Below are positions 35,940 through 44,755 of a stretch of DNA of 64,000 bases, one piece after another. Position numbers and translations under genes: made by a program. Source of the stretch: Demequina aestuarii (lineage in GTDB: Bacteria > Actinomycetota > Actinomycetes > Actinomycetales > Demequinaceae); the NCBI RefSeq assembly GCF_000975095.1, contig NZ_BBRD01000001.1:362714-426713 (forward strand), written 5' to 3'. Numbering within the stretch: the stretch's first letter is position 1; each line of letters begins with the position of its first letter. Under the pieces are notes generated by a model. The model worked only from the letters and a program-made list of their open reading frames with translations. It had not been told where the DNA came from and did not search any database.

Positions 35940-36527
35940 ATGGATGAGCTCTCACAGGTAGGCCCGCGGCTGCGGGCGGCGCGCCAGGCGCGCGGCTGGA
36001 CGCTGGACGACTTGGCCGTGCGTGCATCGGTATCGGCGAGCACGCTGTCGCGGCTCGAGTCGGGCAAGCGGCAGGCGACCCTCGAGCTGCTGGTGCCGCT
36101 GACGCGTCAGTTGGGGATCCGCGTGGACGATCTGCTGCCGCCGGCGGACCGCGACCCGCGCGTGCGGCGGCCGGAGATCCGACGAGACGGGCTGGTGATG
36201 GTGCCGCTCGCCCCCGAGTCGTCGTCGATGCGCGCGTACGGGATCACGTATCCGGTGCTCTCCGACGTGCCCGAGCTGCGAGTCCACGACGGGCACGAGT
36301 GGCTCTACGTGCTGAGCGGCCGGCTGCGGTTGCTGCTGGGGGATCAGGACCTGGTGCTCGAGCCAGGCGAGGCGGCCGAGTTCGACACACGGGTGCCGCA
36401 CGCCCTCATGGCAGCCGGGCCGGCGCCCGCGCGGGTGCTGAGCATCTTCAACGAGGAGGGCGAGCGGATCCACACGTGGGGCGCGCGGCGGGAGGGCCAG
36501 CGCGCCACGCGCGTCACTCCTCCGTGA
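35940..36527 (+). CDS. XRE-family regulator with C-terminal cupin
   Basis: A 195-residue transcription factor. The N-terminal helix-turn-helix (about 7-62) reads LRAARQARGWTLDDLAVRASVSASTLSRLESGKR. The C-terminal cupin (about 110-185) has HDGHEWLYVLSGRLRLLLGD and PGEAAEFDTRVPHAL, a small-molecule sensor. AAGACT ends six bases before the ATG, so the mRNA may be leaderless. It probably represses the divergent fusion gene and itself. Its last 14 bases overlap the convergent hydrolase gene. Confidence 0.9.
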   Translation: MDELSQVGPRLRAARQARGWTLDDLAVRASVSASTLSRLESGKRQATLELLVPLTRQLGIRVDDLLPPADRDPRVRRPEIRRDGLVMVPLAPESSSMRAYGITYPVLSDVPELRVHDGHEWLYVLSGRLRLLLGDQDLVLEPGEAAEFDTRVPHALMAAGPAPARVLSIFNEEGERIHTWGARREGQRATRVTPP

Positions 36528-37182
36528 AGGCGGCGAGCTCCGCGCGCATGCCGGCGTGACCGAGGATGCGGAAGTGCCCGCCCGTGTCGAGCGAGACATT
36601 CGTCGCGCCGGGCAGCTCGCTTCCCCCGGGGATGTGGGGATCGAAGCGCGCGTAGACGGACACGATCCTGCTGTTCACCGCGGTGTGCTTCGCGAGGCTC
36701 GTGATCGTCGCATCGCGTGACGAGAACGCCCGCAAGGACCGGAGGGGCATGACGCGCGCGTACCGGGACCCCCCGAAGGGCGTCGCGATGGCGAGCATGC
36801 CCTGCACCCGATCGCCGACGGGGCCGGCCATGACCAGCTTCCCTGCGAGTCCGCCCTTGCTGTGCGCCACCAGCAGGACATCCGCGAGGTCGTGGGTCCG
36901 CAGGTACGACTCGACCTGGGTCGCCATCTCGGTCACGGGCCGGTGGTTGCGTCGCAGGTCCGCGACGACGTGCACCGGGTGGCCCCGCGCATGCAGCTGC
37001 GCGATGACGGGGTGCATGAACTTCCAGGTCTCGTAGATGCCGGGCAGCACGACGACCGGCGTGCGGGTGCCGGTGAGGAAGGAGCCCGGGTCGGCGCGGT
37101 TGACCAGCGCCCGCACCTGCCACACGAGCGCGTAGGCGTAGTCGCGCGTCCACCATGCCCAGAAGCGGAAGAGATCCTTCAT
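36514..37182 (-). CDS. Alpha/beta-hydrolase, lipase-like
   Basis: A 222-residue hydrolase. The first strand gives TPVVVLPGIYETWKFMHPV, and the nucleophile elbow is VAHSKGGLAGK (Ser). The likely Asp is in VYARFDPHIPGG and the His in GGHFRILGH. It resembles membrane-near esterases or triacylglycerol lipases with a DLRRNHRP insertion. The ATG at 37182 overlaps the upstream hydrolase stop (ATGA). Substrate unknown. Confidence 0.82.
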   Translation of the reverse strand: MKDLFRFWAWWTRDYAYALVWQVRALVNRADPGSFLTGTRTPVVVLPGIYETWKFMHPVIAQLHARGHPVHVVADLRRNHRPVTEMATQVESYLRTHDLADVLLVAHSKGGLAGKLVMAGPVGDRVQGMLAIATPFGGSRYARVMPLRSLRAFSSRDATITSLAKHTAVNSRIVSVYARFDPHIPGGSELPGATNVSLDTGGHFRILGHAGMRAELAAFTEE

Positions 37183-37994
37183 GCTGCGGATCCGCTCGTG
37201 GGCTCCGGAACGATCGCGAAGGACAGGATGGCGGACTCGACGGCGTGGGGTGCGGAGTACTGGACCACGTGGCGGTGTCCCGGAATCTGGGCGAGGGTTC
37301 CCATCGGTGCATCGTCGTGGAGCCGTGCGCACCACTCGGCTCCCGAGATCGGATCGCGAACTCCGCGAATGATGAGAGTGGGCATGGTCAGGCGTGCCAC
37401 GTCCTCCTCGATCGCGTAGTCGAGAAGGTGGCGAGTCTGGGCCAGGTACCAGGGCATGCCGCAGCGAAGATAGTCCGTGACGATGATCGCGTTCGCGCGA
37501 GGGGACTCGCCCAGCGAGTCCCGCGCGAGCCCCACTGCCTGGGCTGGGAGCGATCGGCGAGCGGCGTCCGCGACCGGGGCGATGAGCACCAGCCGGTCGA
37601 CGAGCTCCGGGCGCTGGACCGCGACCGCAGTGGCCCATTGAGCGCCCATCGAATGGCCCACGAGCACCACGGGGCCGACGTCCAGCGACGCGATCGCACC
37701 CGCGAGTCCGCGCGCCATCGTCGGCACATCGACGTCTGCCTTGGGCTTAGGAAGCCCCGCGTATCCCGGCATGTCGATCGAGAACGTGGGGCCGGTGGCG
37801 GCGAGAGCGGCGTGCAGTCGCGACAGGTACCGATGGGACATCCCGATGCCGTGGACGAGGACGAAGACCGGTGCGGAGGCGTCCGTTCGGGGGTCGGCGT
37901 CGGCGAGGACGCGGAAGGACAGCGGCCCGTGGCGGTAGGGCTGGTCCACGCGGGCGGTGCCGCTGCGGTAGAGGAAGGGCGGCCGGTCGCTCAC
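37179..37994 (-). CDS. Alpha/beta-hydrolase
   Basis: A 271-residue alpha/beta-fold hydrolase. It has VFVLVHGIGMSHRYLSRL (oxyanion strand), VLVGHSMGAQWATAVAVQRP (nucleophile Ser), LIIRGVRDPISG (Asp) and IPGHRHVVQYSAPH (His), giving the complete triad. The start is GTG. It is co-translated with the following smaller hydrolase; the pair may act on the same ester. No substrate can be assigned. Confidence 0.85.
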   Translation of the reverse strand: MSDRPPFLYRSGTARVDQPYRHGPLSFRVLADADPRTDASAPVFVLVHGIGMSHRYLSRLHAALAATGPTFSIDMPGYAGLPKPKADVDVPTMARGLAGAIASLDVGPVVLVGHSMGAQWATAVAVQRPELVDRLVLIAPVADAARRSLPAQAVGLARDSLGESPRANAIIVTDYLRCGMPWYLAQTRHLLDYAIEEDVARLTMPTLIIRGVRDPISGAEWCARLHDDAPMGTLAQIPGHRHVVQYSAPHAVESAILSFAIVPEPTSGSAA

Positions 37995-38181
37995 CTGACG
38001 TTCGCCTTCCGAGCTCGTGCTGCGCGCACGCGCTCTCGCGGGCGCGCCATCGCAGCGGACCCCGGTCCCGGAGCACGACTGGCCTGGGCGCCGCGTACCG
38101 GCGCGCTGAGGGGTCCCATCCCGCCATTGTCCGTCACTCCCGGTATCCCGCGCACAAGGTGGTCGCCGCCTGGCGCCTCGC

Positions 38182-38187
38182 TACAGT
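38182..38187 (+). promoter_or_regulatory. -10 element of the amidotransferase gene
   Basis: TACAGT ends six bases before the ATG at 38194. The spacing is the leaderless spacing seen for other genes in this window. Confidence 0.5.
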
Positions 38188-38193
38188 GGCGCC

Positions 38194-38883
38194 ATGCGAT
38201 GTGCGGTCATCCGGTTCGTGGCGTTCGAGGACCTGGGCGTGTGGGAGCCCGAGATCGTCGCGCACGGATACGACGTGGGCTACGTGGATGTGGGGGTCGA
38301 TGACCTCGCGTCCGCGGCCGACGCCGATCTCACGCTCGTGCTCGGCGCTCCCATCGACGCTGGCGATACGACTCGCTACCCCGTACTCAGCGAGGTGACT
38401 GACTTAATATCGACGCGACTGCGGGACGGGCGCCCCACCATCGGCGTGTGTCTGGGTGCGCAGATCATGGCGCTCGCGCTCGGCGCGACGGTCCAGAGAG
38501 GCGAGCGCGAGGTCGGGTTCGCGCCCGTCGTGCTCACGGATGCGGCGGCCGGCTCGCCGCTTCGACACCTCGCAGGCGCCCCCACTCTCCACTGGCACCG
38601 CGACGTGGTCACGCTGCCGGGGGGTGCGACGAGTCTCGCCTTCACCGCGACCACGCCTCATCAGGCCTTCTCGTACGGCCGCTCTCTGGCGATTCAGTTC
38701 CACCCCGAGGCGGACCCGGAGGCGATCGAGCGGTGGCTCATCGGTCACTCCGGGGACCTCGAGAGCTGGGGTCTCGACCCGCGCGACCTACGCTCGGCCG
38801 CGCTTGAGCACGGAGACGAGGCGGCCATTGCGGGCATCCTGCTCATCCGCGAGTACCTTCGCGGGCTCGGCTCGCCTGCATAG
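38194..38883 (+). CDS. Class I glutamine amidotransferase
   Basis: A 229-residue glutaminase-type protein. The nucleophile Cys86 is in TIGVCLGAQIMALALG and the His is in IQFHPEADPEAIERW, followed by an acidic residue, so the triad is complete. HWHRDVVTLPGGAT is typical of the GMP-synthase-like GATase1 group. No synthetase domain is fused or adjacent, so the ammonia acceptor is unknown. Confidence 0.85.
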   Translation: MRCAVIRFVAFEDLGVWEPEIVAHGYDVGYVDVGVDDLASAADADLTLVLGAPIDAGDTTRYPVLSEVTDLISTRLRDGRPTIGVCLGAQIMALALGATVQRGEREVGFAPVVLTDAAAGSPLRHLAGAPTLHWHRDVVTLPGGATSLAFTATTPHQAFSYGRSLAIQFHPEADPEAIERWLIGHSGDLESWGLDPRDLRSAALEHGDEAAIAGILLIREYLRGLGSPA

Positions 38884-38979
38884 TGCCCGGACGGCGGTGA
38901 GTGCCGTCCCCAGGGGGCGCGGTGCTTTGTCCCCTCCACAGGTATGTGCCAGGGACGTTGCCGTGTCAGAGGAGCCTGT

Positions 38980-40254
38980 TTGACTGGTGTCATGACCTTG
39001 AGTGGGCAGTCCTCAGTCCAGTCGGCCGATGCGCCGGCGGGGCTCGGTGACGCCCTCGTGCGGGCGCGCGCGGCCTTGGACGAGGCTCGTGCGCTGGTCG
39101 CGGGAGAGGCAGCCACGGAGCTGTCGGAGCGTGCGCTCCTGGATGTCCAGGCGGGGGTGTCTGACGTGAAGCGGGACGCGGACCTCTTGCTGGCCGCGGC
39201 ATGCGCCGAGATCGCGCGGCGGTCGGCTCCCGAGATGGGTTCGACAGGTCTCGCTCGGAAGCAAGGGTTCTCTGAGCCCACCAGGATGATCGCGGCACTG
39301 ACCGGGGGGTCCCGGCGTGAGGCGGACCGGGTGATCCGTGCTGGTCGTGCCATCGCGGATGCGGACGAGCAGGCGCGGCGCGAGCACGACGCGGCGGCCA
39401 CTGGTGTGACGGCGCCGGAGCCGACGGCCCCGACGTATCCCGTGGTCGCCAGGGCCCTCTCGGCGGGGCGCATCAGTGTGGAGATCGCCGCGCAGATCAC
39501 CCGCATGCTCGACTCGGTGTCGGATGACGCCACCAGGGATCAGGTGGCGCTCGCAGAGCGAACGCTGGTCGAGAGGGCTCCCGGGTTGAGCGTCGAGCAG
39601 TTCGCGCCCATTGTGATGCGCTGGCGCGACGGTCTGGTCGCACGCGATGCTGAGGAGCGGCAGAGGCGGCTGGCCAAGGAGCGCTCCCTGGTGATCAAGG
39701 ATGAGGCTGATGGCGCGGTGCGGATCTCCGGCATCCTCGCTCCGGTCACGGCTGCTCCCATTCGTGCTGCCCTGGAATCGATGGTGAAGGACGCGCTGCG
39801 ACGGCGCCGTGACGGAGACCCGCTGGCGGACGACACTCGCATGCCTGGCCAGATCCGCGCCGACGCGCTGGCGACGTTCGCGCGCCATATGCTCGGCTGC
39901 GACCGGGCCCCCCGTTGCGCACGCGACCACGAAGGTGATCGTGCGCATGACCCTGGAGCAGCTGGTCGGTCTGGACCCGGAGGGTGCGGCAACAGTGGAT
40001 GGCGCGGGCAGCGCGATCGCCGTCGGCGAGCTCCGGCGGACCGCGGTCGATGCCGGGTATCTGCCGATGGTCCTCGGGGGCGACGACGAGAAGCTGAATG
40101 TGGGTCGCGAGAAGCGACTGTTCAGCCCCGCCCAATGCGTCGCGCTGCTCGAGCGCGACGGTGGATGCGCGATGTGTGGGGCACCACCGAGCCATTGCGA
40201 AGCTCATCACATCGAGTGGTGGGACCGGGACGGTGGCCGTACCGATCTTGCGAA
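38980..40254 (+). pseudogene. DUF222/HNH (13E12-type) gene, 5' part
   Basis: N-terminal part of a DUF222 protein with a C-terminal HNH nuclease domain. It is broken twice. A C6 run at 39908-39913 contains one base too many, or needs a +1 shift: before it the frame reads ALATFARHMLGCDRA, after it the next frame continues PVAHATTKVIVRMTLEQLVG. The gene is then cut at AA 40253-40254, inside the HNH motif (CAMCGAPPSHCEAHHIEWWD ... GRTDLA), by the integrated element. The 3' part resumes at 44770. A TTG at 38980 with GGAG five bases upstream fits best as the start; ATG 38992 is an alternative. Confidence 0.85.
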
Positions 40255-40266
40255 GGGAGCAACTCG
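40242..40266. other. attL, left element junction
   Basis: Host sequence CCGATCTTGCG, then AA (40253-40254), then element sequence GGGAGCAACTCG. Joining the host part to the sequence after 44769 restores the codons for Asp-Leu-Ala-Asn-Gly-Val. Confidence 0.85.
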
Positions 40267-40326
40267 TGAATCCACCCTCTGATACCTTCGCCAGGTCTAG
40301 TTGTTCGGACACATTGGGGGCGTCGG

Positions 40327-41064
40327 TTGAATCGCAGGGTGGTCGTGTGGTTGCTGATCGCAATCGGCGTTCTCTTCGCAGCGGAGAACTTGCTTGAGCT
40401 CTCTTTCGATTCTGCATCGGTCGTACTGGCGGGAGCCCTCGTCTATGTGACAACCGTTTACGCTCGGACAACGGACCGAATGGCGAAATCTTCAGCGGAC
40501 CAGGTGCGTGAGCTTCGTAAGCAGACCGAGCTCTCCCAGCGGTTGGCCGAGCGCCAGATGGTGGCCACTGCTTGGTCAGACGTGTGGGCGGCGCACGAGG
40601 ATATCGCAGACGCCCAACTGGCTCTGAAGGGTCTGGGCGAGCTCAACGGCATAGATAAGCCGACCGCCCGAAAGAGGGCCGTGTCGCAACTTGGTGCTGC
40701 GGCAGACTCACTCAAGGCCAGGCACAGCGTACTCGCCTCAGTAGCGGCAGGCCTGCCACCCGACCTGGAGTCACCTGTCATCAAGTTGGCGCGCGATCTC
40801 TTGCTGCTCCGGACTGCTTGCGCACTTGCCCTAGGAACAGTCCTCGCGACCATAGGCAAGGACGAAGTTGACGGCGTATGCGACCTTGACGAAGTATCCG
40901 CACGCTGGATGACATCGGAGCGAGACAAACTGTCTGGATCACCCGCCTGGGACAAGTTGGTGTCGGGCGAATACGCGGACACGGCTGATAAGGCGCACGA
41001 CATCGCTTGGGAGGCACTTTTCGACTGGCTTCATCCAGATGATGAGGAGTCGCATACGTCCTGA
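40327..41064 (+). CDS. Two-TM coiled-coil protein, element cargo
   Basis: A 245-residue protein of no recognised family. Two N-terminal hydrophobic helices (about 5-25, VVVWLLIAIGVLFAAENLL, and 30-48) are followed by a charged coiled coil (about 55-82, SADQVRELRKQTELSQRLAERQ) and a helical, acidic cytoplasmic region. A further hydrophobic patch lies at about 155-175. The start at 40327 would be TTG, with GTG 40339 as an alternative. It lies 113 bases before the TIR gene on the same strand. Its membrane anchor makes it a possible partner of the TIR protein, or a separate effector. Codon use is less GC-biased than in the host genes. Confidence 0.7.
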   Translation: MNRRVVVWLLIAIGVLFAAENLLELSFDSASVVLAGALVYVTTVYARTTDRMAKSSADQVRELRKQTELSQRLAERQMVATAWSDVWAAHEDIADAQLALKGLGELNGIDKPTARKRAVSQLGAAADSLKARHSVLASVAAGLPPDLESPVIKLARDLLLLRTACALALGTVLATIGKDEVDGVCDLDEVSARWMTSERDKLSGSPAWDKLVSGEYADTADKAHDIAWEALFDWLHPDDEESHTS

Positions 41065-41177
41065 CTTGAATCGAGAGGCTGTTCGCGGGTGATCGGTGGC
41101 GCACTTCGCTATCTGAATCGAAACAGCGGGACCCTAGGCACCGATCAGGTCACGCACAACTTGGAGGGCAGTCGTCG

Positions 41178-41975
41178 ATGGATATTGAGCAGACCTTCGT
41201 GCGGACACGGTTCACGACGGACACTATTCGACAAGCCGTAGGTCGTCTGCCGGAGCTCTTGGGTATCCGGTACGGCACATTGCGCGTTACACAAGGCCTC
41301 ACTACATTCACGTTTGATGAAGTCGAAGAGTGGTATGGCGAATACTCCAAGGCCGCAACTGTTAGCGGATACTTCGAAGCCGTTGCTGGTGAGTACAACG
41401 ACCCCGAGAGGGTGAGTTTGACTGTGCTGGTCTATGAGACTGGCCGGGTCGATGTGACGTTATCGGGTCAGCGTCGAGCGAAATTGCAGGTCGTCTTGAA
41501 CGTATTCGAAGAGGCGGCTCCGAGTGCGCGTCTGCCTGTCCCGCCCGCCCCTGAGCCAAAGCGACCCACGATCTTCGTCGGGCATGGGCGAAACCCTCTA
41601 TGGAAAGACCTCAGGGACCACCTCCGCGACCACCATGGCCACGATGTGGAGACATTCGAGAGCGGGCAGCGGGCGGGCCACACCGTCCGCGATGTGCTCG
41701 ACGGCATGCTCGACCGGAGTTCACTCGCGTTCCTTGTTCTCACTGCCGAGGATGAATTGGCCGATGGCGAGTTTCGTGCGAGAGAGAACGTTGTGCACGA
41801 GGTGGGGCTCTTCCAAGGACGCCTCGGATTCACTCGGGCGATAGCGCTTGTGGAGGACGGCGTCGCACCGTTCTCCAATCTGGATGGTGTCCAGCAGATT
41901 CGGTTCGGCAAGGGCAAGATCAAAGAGACCTTCGGTGACGCGCTGGGTGTCATTCGTCGCGAGTTCGGCTCTTGA
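41178..41975 (+). CDS. TIR-domain protein (PF10137-like), candidate defence effector
   Basis: A 265-residue two-domain protein. The N-terminal 120 residues match no domain I know. A proline linker (118-129) leads to a TIR-like domain (131-263): TIFVGHGRN, FLVLTAEDELADG and RENVVHEVGLFQGRLGF. Glu208 lies in the position of the catalytic Glu of NADase TIR domains. The pattern is that of the CAP12/Pycsar-type TIR domain of antiphage effectors. No nucleotide cyclase gene is present, so the trigger may be sensed by the N-terminal domain or by the membrane protein encoded upstream. TTGGAGGG precedes the ATG. The domain call is confident; the defence role is inferred. Confidence 0.85.
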   Translation: MDIEQTFVRTRFTTDTIRQAVGRLPELLGIRYGTLRVTQGLTTFTFDEVEEWYGEYSKAATVSGYFEAVAGEYNDPERVSLTVLVYETGRVDVTLSGQRRAKLQVVLNVFEEAAPSARLPVPPAPEPKRPTIFVGHGRNPLWKDLRDHLRDHHGHDVETFESGQRAGHTVRDVLDGMLDRSSLAFLVLTAEDELADGEFRARENVVHEVGLFQGRLGFTRAIALVEDGVAPFSNLDGVQQIRFGKGKIKETFGDALGVIRREFGS

Positions 41976-42408
41976 CTTGATCTAGCAACATAACTCGGAG
42001 CCAACCTGAGACCGCTCTAGGGCTTCGTTTCGATACCGGAGGCCTAAGCGTCGGAGTGCTGTCGGTCCACCCGCCGCACATGACTGCCCTCCAGCGCAGG
42101 TGCGGGAGCACCTTCCGCTGCCAGTACGAGAGTTGCGGGTTGACGGGCTGCGCGTAGGCGCGACGCTGGAGGTCTCGGACCGAAGCCTGAACTACACCCT
42201 TGTGATTTGGTGAGCGCCTGTGCCATGATCTTGAGCACCGGCCCTGGCGGGTGGCACCGCTGGCATATTGAACTCACTCAAAGTCGCACCGGGCACTTAT
42301 CACGCCCCACTCACATTCACTGATACTACGAAGCGCAAGCCGGGATCGCCGCAAGGCGTGCCACTCCGCATCCGTAGGCCCGTGGGCTGTGTCAGTGAGT
42401 GAGTTCCC
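41976..42408. other. 433-bp non-coding region, candidate replication origin
   Basis: No convincing gene. It holds a hairpin (AGGTGC 42098-42103, GCACCT 42108-42113, extended by CAGCG and CGCTG) and repeated CTCACT/AGTGAG words near 42270-42405. Its place just upstream of the HUH Rep gene makes it a candidate double-strand origin, or simply the rep promoter region. Confidence 0.45.
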
Positions 42409-43167
42409 GTGTTTGATCCTTCTTCACCGTCGTCACCTGGGTGGCATCTGTCGCTGTACCCGGAAGCCCTCGAGGGCAGCGGTTACTTCCGTGCCACCAT
42501 CCAGCCAGATCGCACCTATGTCGCGCGCGGCGAAGCCGCCGATCCTGAGCGTGCAGCTGCGGAAGCCGGGCGGCGTGCCCGTGCTCGTCTGCGCCGGTAC
42601 TGCACCGCAAACCGCCTCAATCGTCTCGGCACCCTGACCTACGCGGGGGCGGGCTGCCATGAACCGACGGTGTTGCGTGAGGACCTGGGCGAGTTCTTCC
42701 GCAACCTGCGCGCCGGGCTGGGTGGGAAGCCGCTTCCGTACGTGTGGGTGCCGGAGTGGCACAAGTCAGGTCACGGACTCCATGCGCACTTCGCGCTCGG
42801 CAAGTACGTCCCGCGTCGCCTGATCGAACAGGCCTGGGGGCACGGGTTCGTGCACATCACGCTGATCAACAACCTGCCCCACGGGTCCGGGGTGGTCGAG
42901 GAAGCACGGCGCGCTGCCGGGTATGTGTCCAAGTACGTGGCGAAGACATTCGCGGACGCTGATGCTCGAGTGCTGGGGTTGCACCGCTATGACGTGGCGC
43001 AGGGGTTCCAACCGGAGCGTGTGCGACTGTGGGCGAAGTCCTCGTCGGGTGTGCTCGAGCAAGCCTCTCAGCATCTACAGGCCCGGCCCGTCACGGTGTG
43101 GAACTCTGACGATGAGGAGATCTGGGGTGGTCCTCCGGCGATCTGGGCTCAATGGAGCGGCAAATGA
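42409..43167 (+). CDS. HUH-type rolling-circle replication protein
   Basis: A 252-residue Rep-like protein. The HUH metal motif is SGHGLHAHFALG, with His125 and His127. The catalytic tyrosine region is AAGYVSKYVAK, with Tyr172 and Tyr176. YVWVPEWHKSGHGLHAHF and GTLTYAG are typical of actinobacterial and inovirus-like Rep proteins. It would nick DNA at an origin and start rolling-circle replication, so the excised element may exist as a replicating circle. The start is GTG 42409 with a weak ribosome site. It overlaps the next ORF by ATGA. Confidence 0.82.
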   Translation: MFDPSSPSSPGWHLSLYPEALEGSGYFRATIQPDRTYVARGEAADPERAAAEAGRRARARLRRYCTANRLNRLGTLTYAGAGCHEPTVLREDLGEFFRNLRAGLGGKPLPYVWVPEWHKSGHGLHAHFALGKYVPRRLIEQAWGHGFVHITLINNLPHGSGVVEEARRAAGYVSKYVAKTFADADARVLGLHRYDVAQGFQPERVRLWAKSSSGVLEQASQHLQARPVTVWNSDDEEIWGGPPAIWAQWSGK

Positions 43168-43406
43168 GCACCCCGCGCCGGTACGGGATGACGCTCGAGC
43201 AGGTGCGGGCGTGGGTGGAGGACACTTGCGCTGCTCAGGGTGTCCCGGTGGTGGTGTCCGATCCTGCGGTGGTGTCACGAGTGGGCGCGCTGTTGGGGGC
43301 GGAGCGCCGCAAGCCGTCAGGCGGGCGCACCGCCCCTACAGCCGCCACTGCGGCACAACGCGCTCGGGGTCCAAACCCTGGAACCCGCGACGCATCGCAG
43401 GCTTGA
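43164..43406 (+). CDS. Small protein downstream of rep
   Basis: An 80-residue basic protein starting MSTPRRYGMTLEQVRAWVEDTC. The N-terminal half is helical; the C-terminal half is Ala/Thr/Arg-rich and disordered-looking. It is translationally coupled to rep (ATGA). Its last 71 bases overlap the 3' end of the convergent integrase gene. It could be a copy-control or excision accessory protein; there is no motif to decide. Confidence 0.55.
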   Translation: MSTPRRYGMTLEQVRAWVEDTCAAQGVPVVVSDPAVVSRVGALLGAERRKPSGGRTAPTAATAAQRARGPNPGTRDASQA

Positions 43407-44742
43407 TCGTGACGTACTCGAGGACGGCCTTGATGATCGCGACCTGCTGCGACAGGCTCAGCGTCTCCCACTGCTCCCGTAGCGTCTCCCCGCGACCGAT
43501 GTAATCCTCGAGAGCATCGTGGCGCGTCAGTCGGGCCAGGGCCTTCCGGTTGGTCTCCACCCGGGCCTCGAGCCGGTCGCGTGCCACCTTCCACTCGTCG
43601 CGCGATATGTCCCCGTCGGCAAACATCGCCGCCAGGTCATCCATCCTCGCGGTGTCCGCGCTGATCTGATCCCCAAGCACCTGCACCTGTCCAGGGTCCT
43701 CGGTGCTCGTCATCGCATCCGTCAGTGCCGGTGAATCGAGGCGCAGCAGCACCGCATCGGCAATGAACGCCTCGAGGTTCACCGCGTTGATGTAGCAGCC
43801 CTTGCACGGCGAGTGCTTGGTCGTCTGCAATCCGCATGCGTACCGGCGTTCGGTTCCCCTCGGGCTGGACGCGAGCGTCGCACCGCACCTGTCACAGCGC
43901 AGCATCCCCGACAGCAGATATCGCCTCGCGGCACGGTTCTTACGCCTCGCCGGGTCCGTCAGCAGCAGCCGCAGGCGTTCCCCGTCTTCGGGACTGATTA
44001 GGGGCTCCCAGGTTCCCGTGCCGAGAATCTGCCCTTGGTGCACGCGCATCCCGTAGTTGCGGGGCCTGAGAAGCAGCGTTCTCAGCGCGGTGGGTGTCAT
44101 CTTCGAGCCCTTGGTGCCTGAGATACCTCGGGCCTCGATAGACGCGGCCACTGAGTAGAGCGACTCACCTTCGAGCACGCGGGCGGCGGCCTCACGGAAG
44201 ATCACTGCCTCCGGTTCATACGGGGTGGCCCTGTCCTCTTGGTATCCGAACGGTCGGTGCCCGCCACCCATGTAGGGCGTGCCAGTCTCGGCCAACTCGA
44301 GGAACTTGCGCTTGATGCGCCGCGACTTCGAATCGGACTCGTTTGCCGCGACTGCTGCGAGCACGCGGGCCTGCAATAGTCCATCGCCGCTGGCCATATC
44401 GAACTGACCGGTAAGCGTCACCACATCGGTCAGCCCTGCGATGGTGCAGGTCGCCACGAAGTTCTCGAGTTCCACCGGGCGACGGTGCAATCGGTCCAAG
44501 TGGTAGACGATCACTGCGTCGCGCGAGCGGTCCGCGATGTCGCCCAGTAGGCGCTCATACGATGGCCGCTTCTTGCCCGAGTAGGCAGACGTGTCATCGT
44601 CCACGTACTCCTCGGCCACCGCCCAACCGCGCCGTTCAGCCTCCGCACGACAGTCGGCAAGTTGCCGCGTCACACCTAGCATGTCGCCACTGGGGTCCCT
44701 CGAGATGCGCGCGTACAGCGCCACAGCAGTCCGCTCAGCCAT
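43336..44742 (-). CDS. Large serine recombinase (integrase)
   Basis: A 468-residue site-specific recombinase. The resolvase domain starts VALYARISRD with nucleophile Ser14 and continues with DDDTSAYSGKKRPSYERLL and VYHLDRLHRRP. It is followed by the recombinase domain (GTPYMGGGHRPFGYQ, then ALRTLLLRPRNYG), a zinc ribbon (CDRCGATLAS, then YACGLQ and CKGC) and a C-terminal coiled coil (about 350-420). It reads inward from the right end, the usual position beside attP. It should catalyse attP x attB integration without a host factor and need a directionality factor for excision. Confidence 0.95.
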   Translation of the reverse strand: MAERTAVALYARISRDPSGDMLGVTRQLADCRAEAERRGWAVAEEYVDDDTSAYSGKKRPSYERLLGDIADRSRDAVIVYHLDRLHRRPVELENFVATCTIAGLTDVVTLTGQFDMASGDGLLQARVLAAVAANESDSKSRRIKRKFLELAETGTPYMGGGHRPFGYQEDRATPYEPEAVIFREAAARVLEGESLYSVAASIEARGISGTKGSKMTPTALRTLLLRPRNYGMRVHQGQILGTGTWEPLISPEDGERLRLLLTDPARRKNRAARRYLLSGMLRCDRCGATLASSPRGTERRYACGLQTTKHSPCKGCYINAVNLEAFIADAVLLRLDSPALTDAMTSTEDPGQVQVLGDQISADTARMDDLAAMFADGDISRDEWKVARDRLEARVETNRKALARLTRHDALEDYIGRGETLREQWETLSLSQQVAIIKAVLEYVTIKPAMRRGFQGLDPERVVPQWRL

Positions 44743-44755
44743 ACGGATACATTAG

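Noticed and set aside
39900..39920. Programmed +1 frameshift in the DUF222 gene
   Set aside because: No slippery motif or stimulatory structure is evident, and the gene is interrupted downstream anyway. Mutation or sequencing error is simpler.
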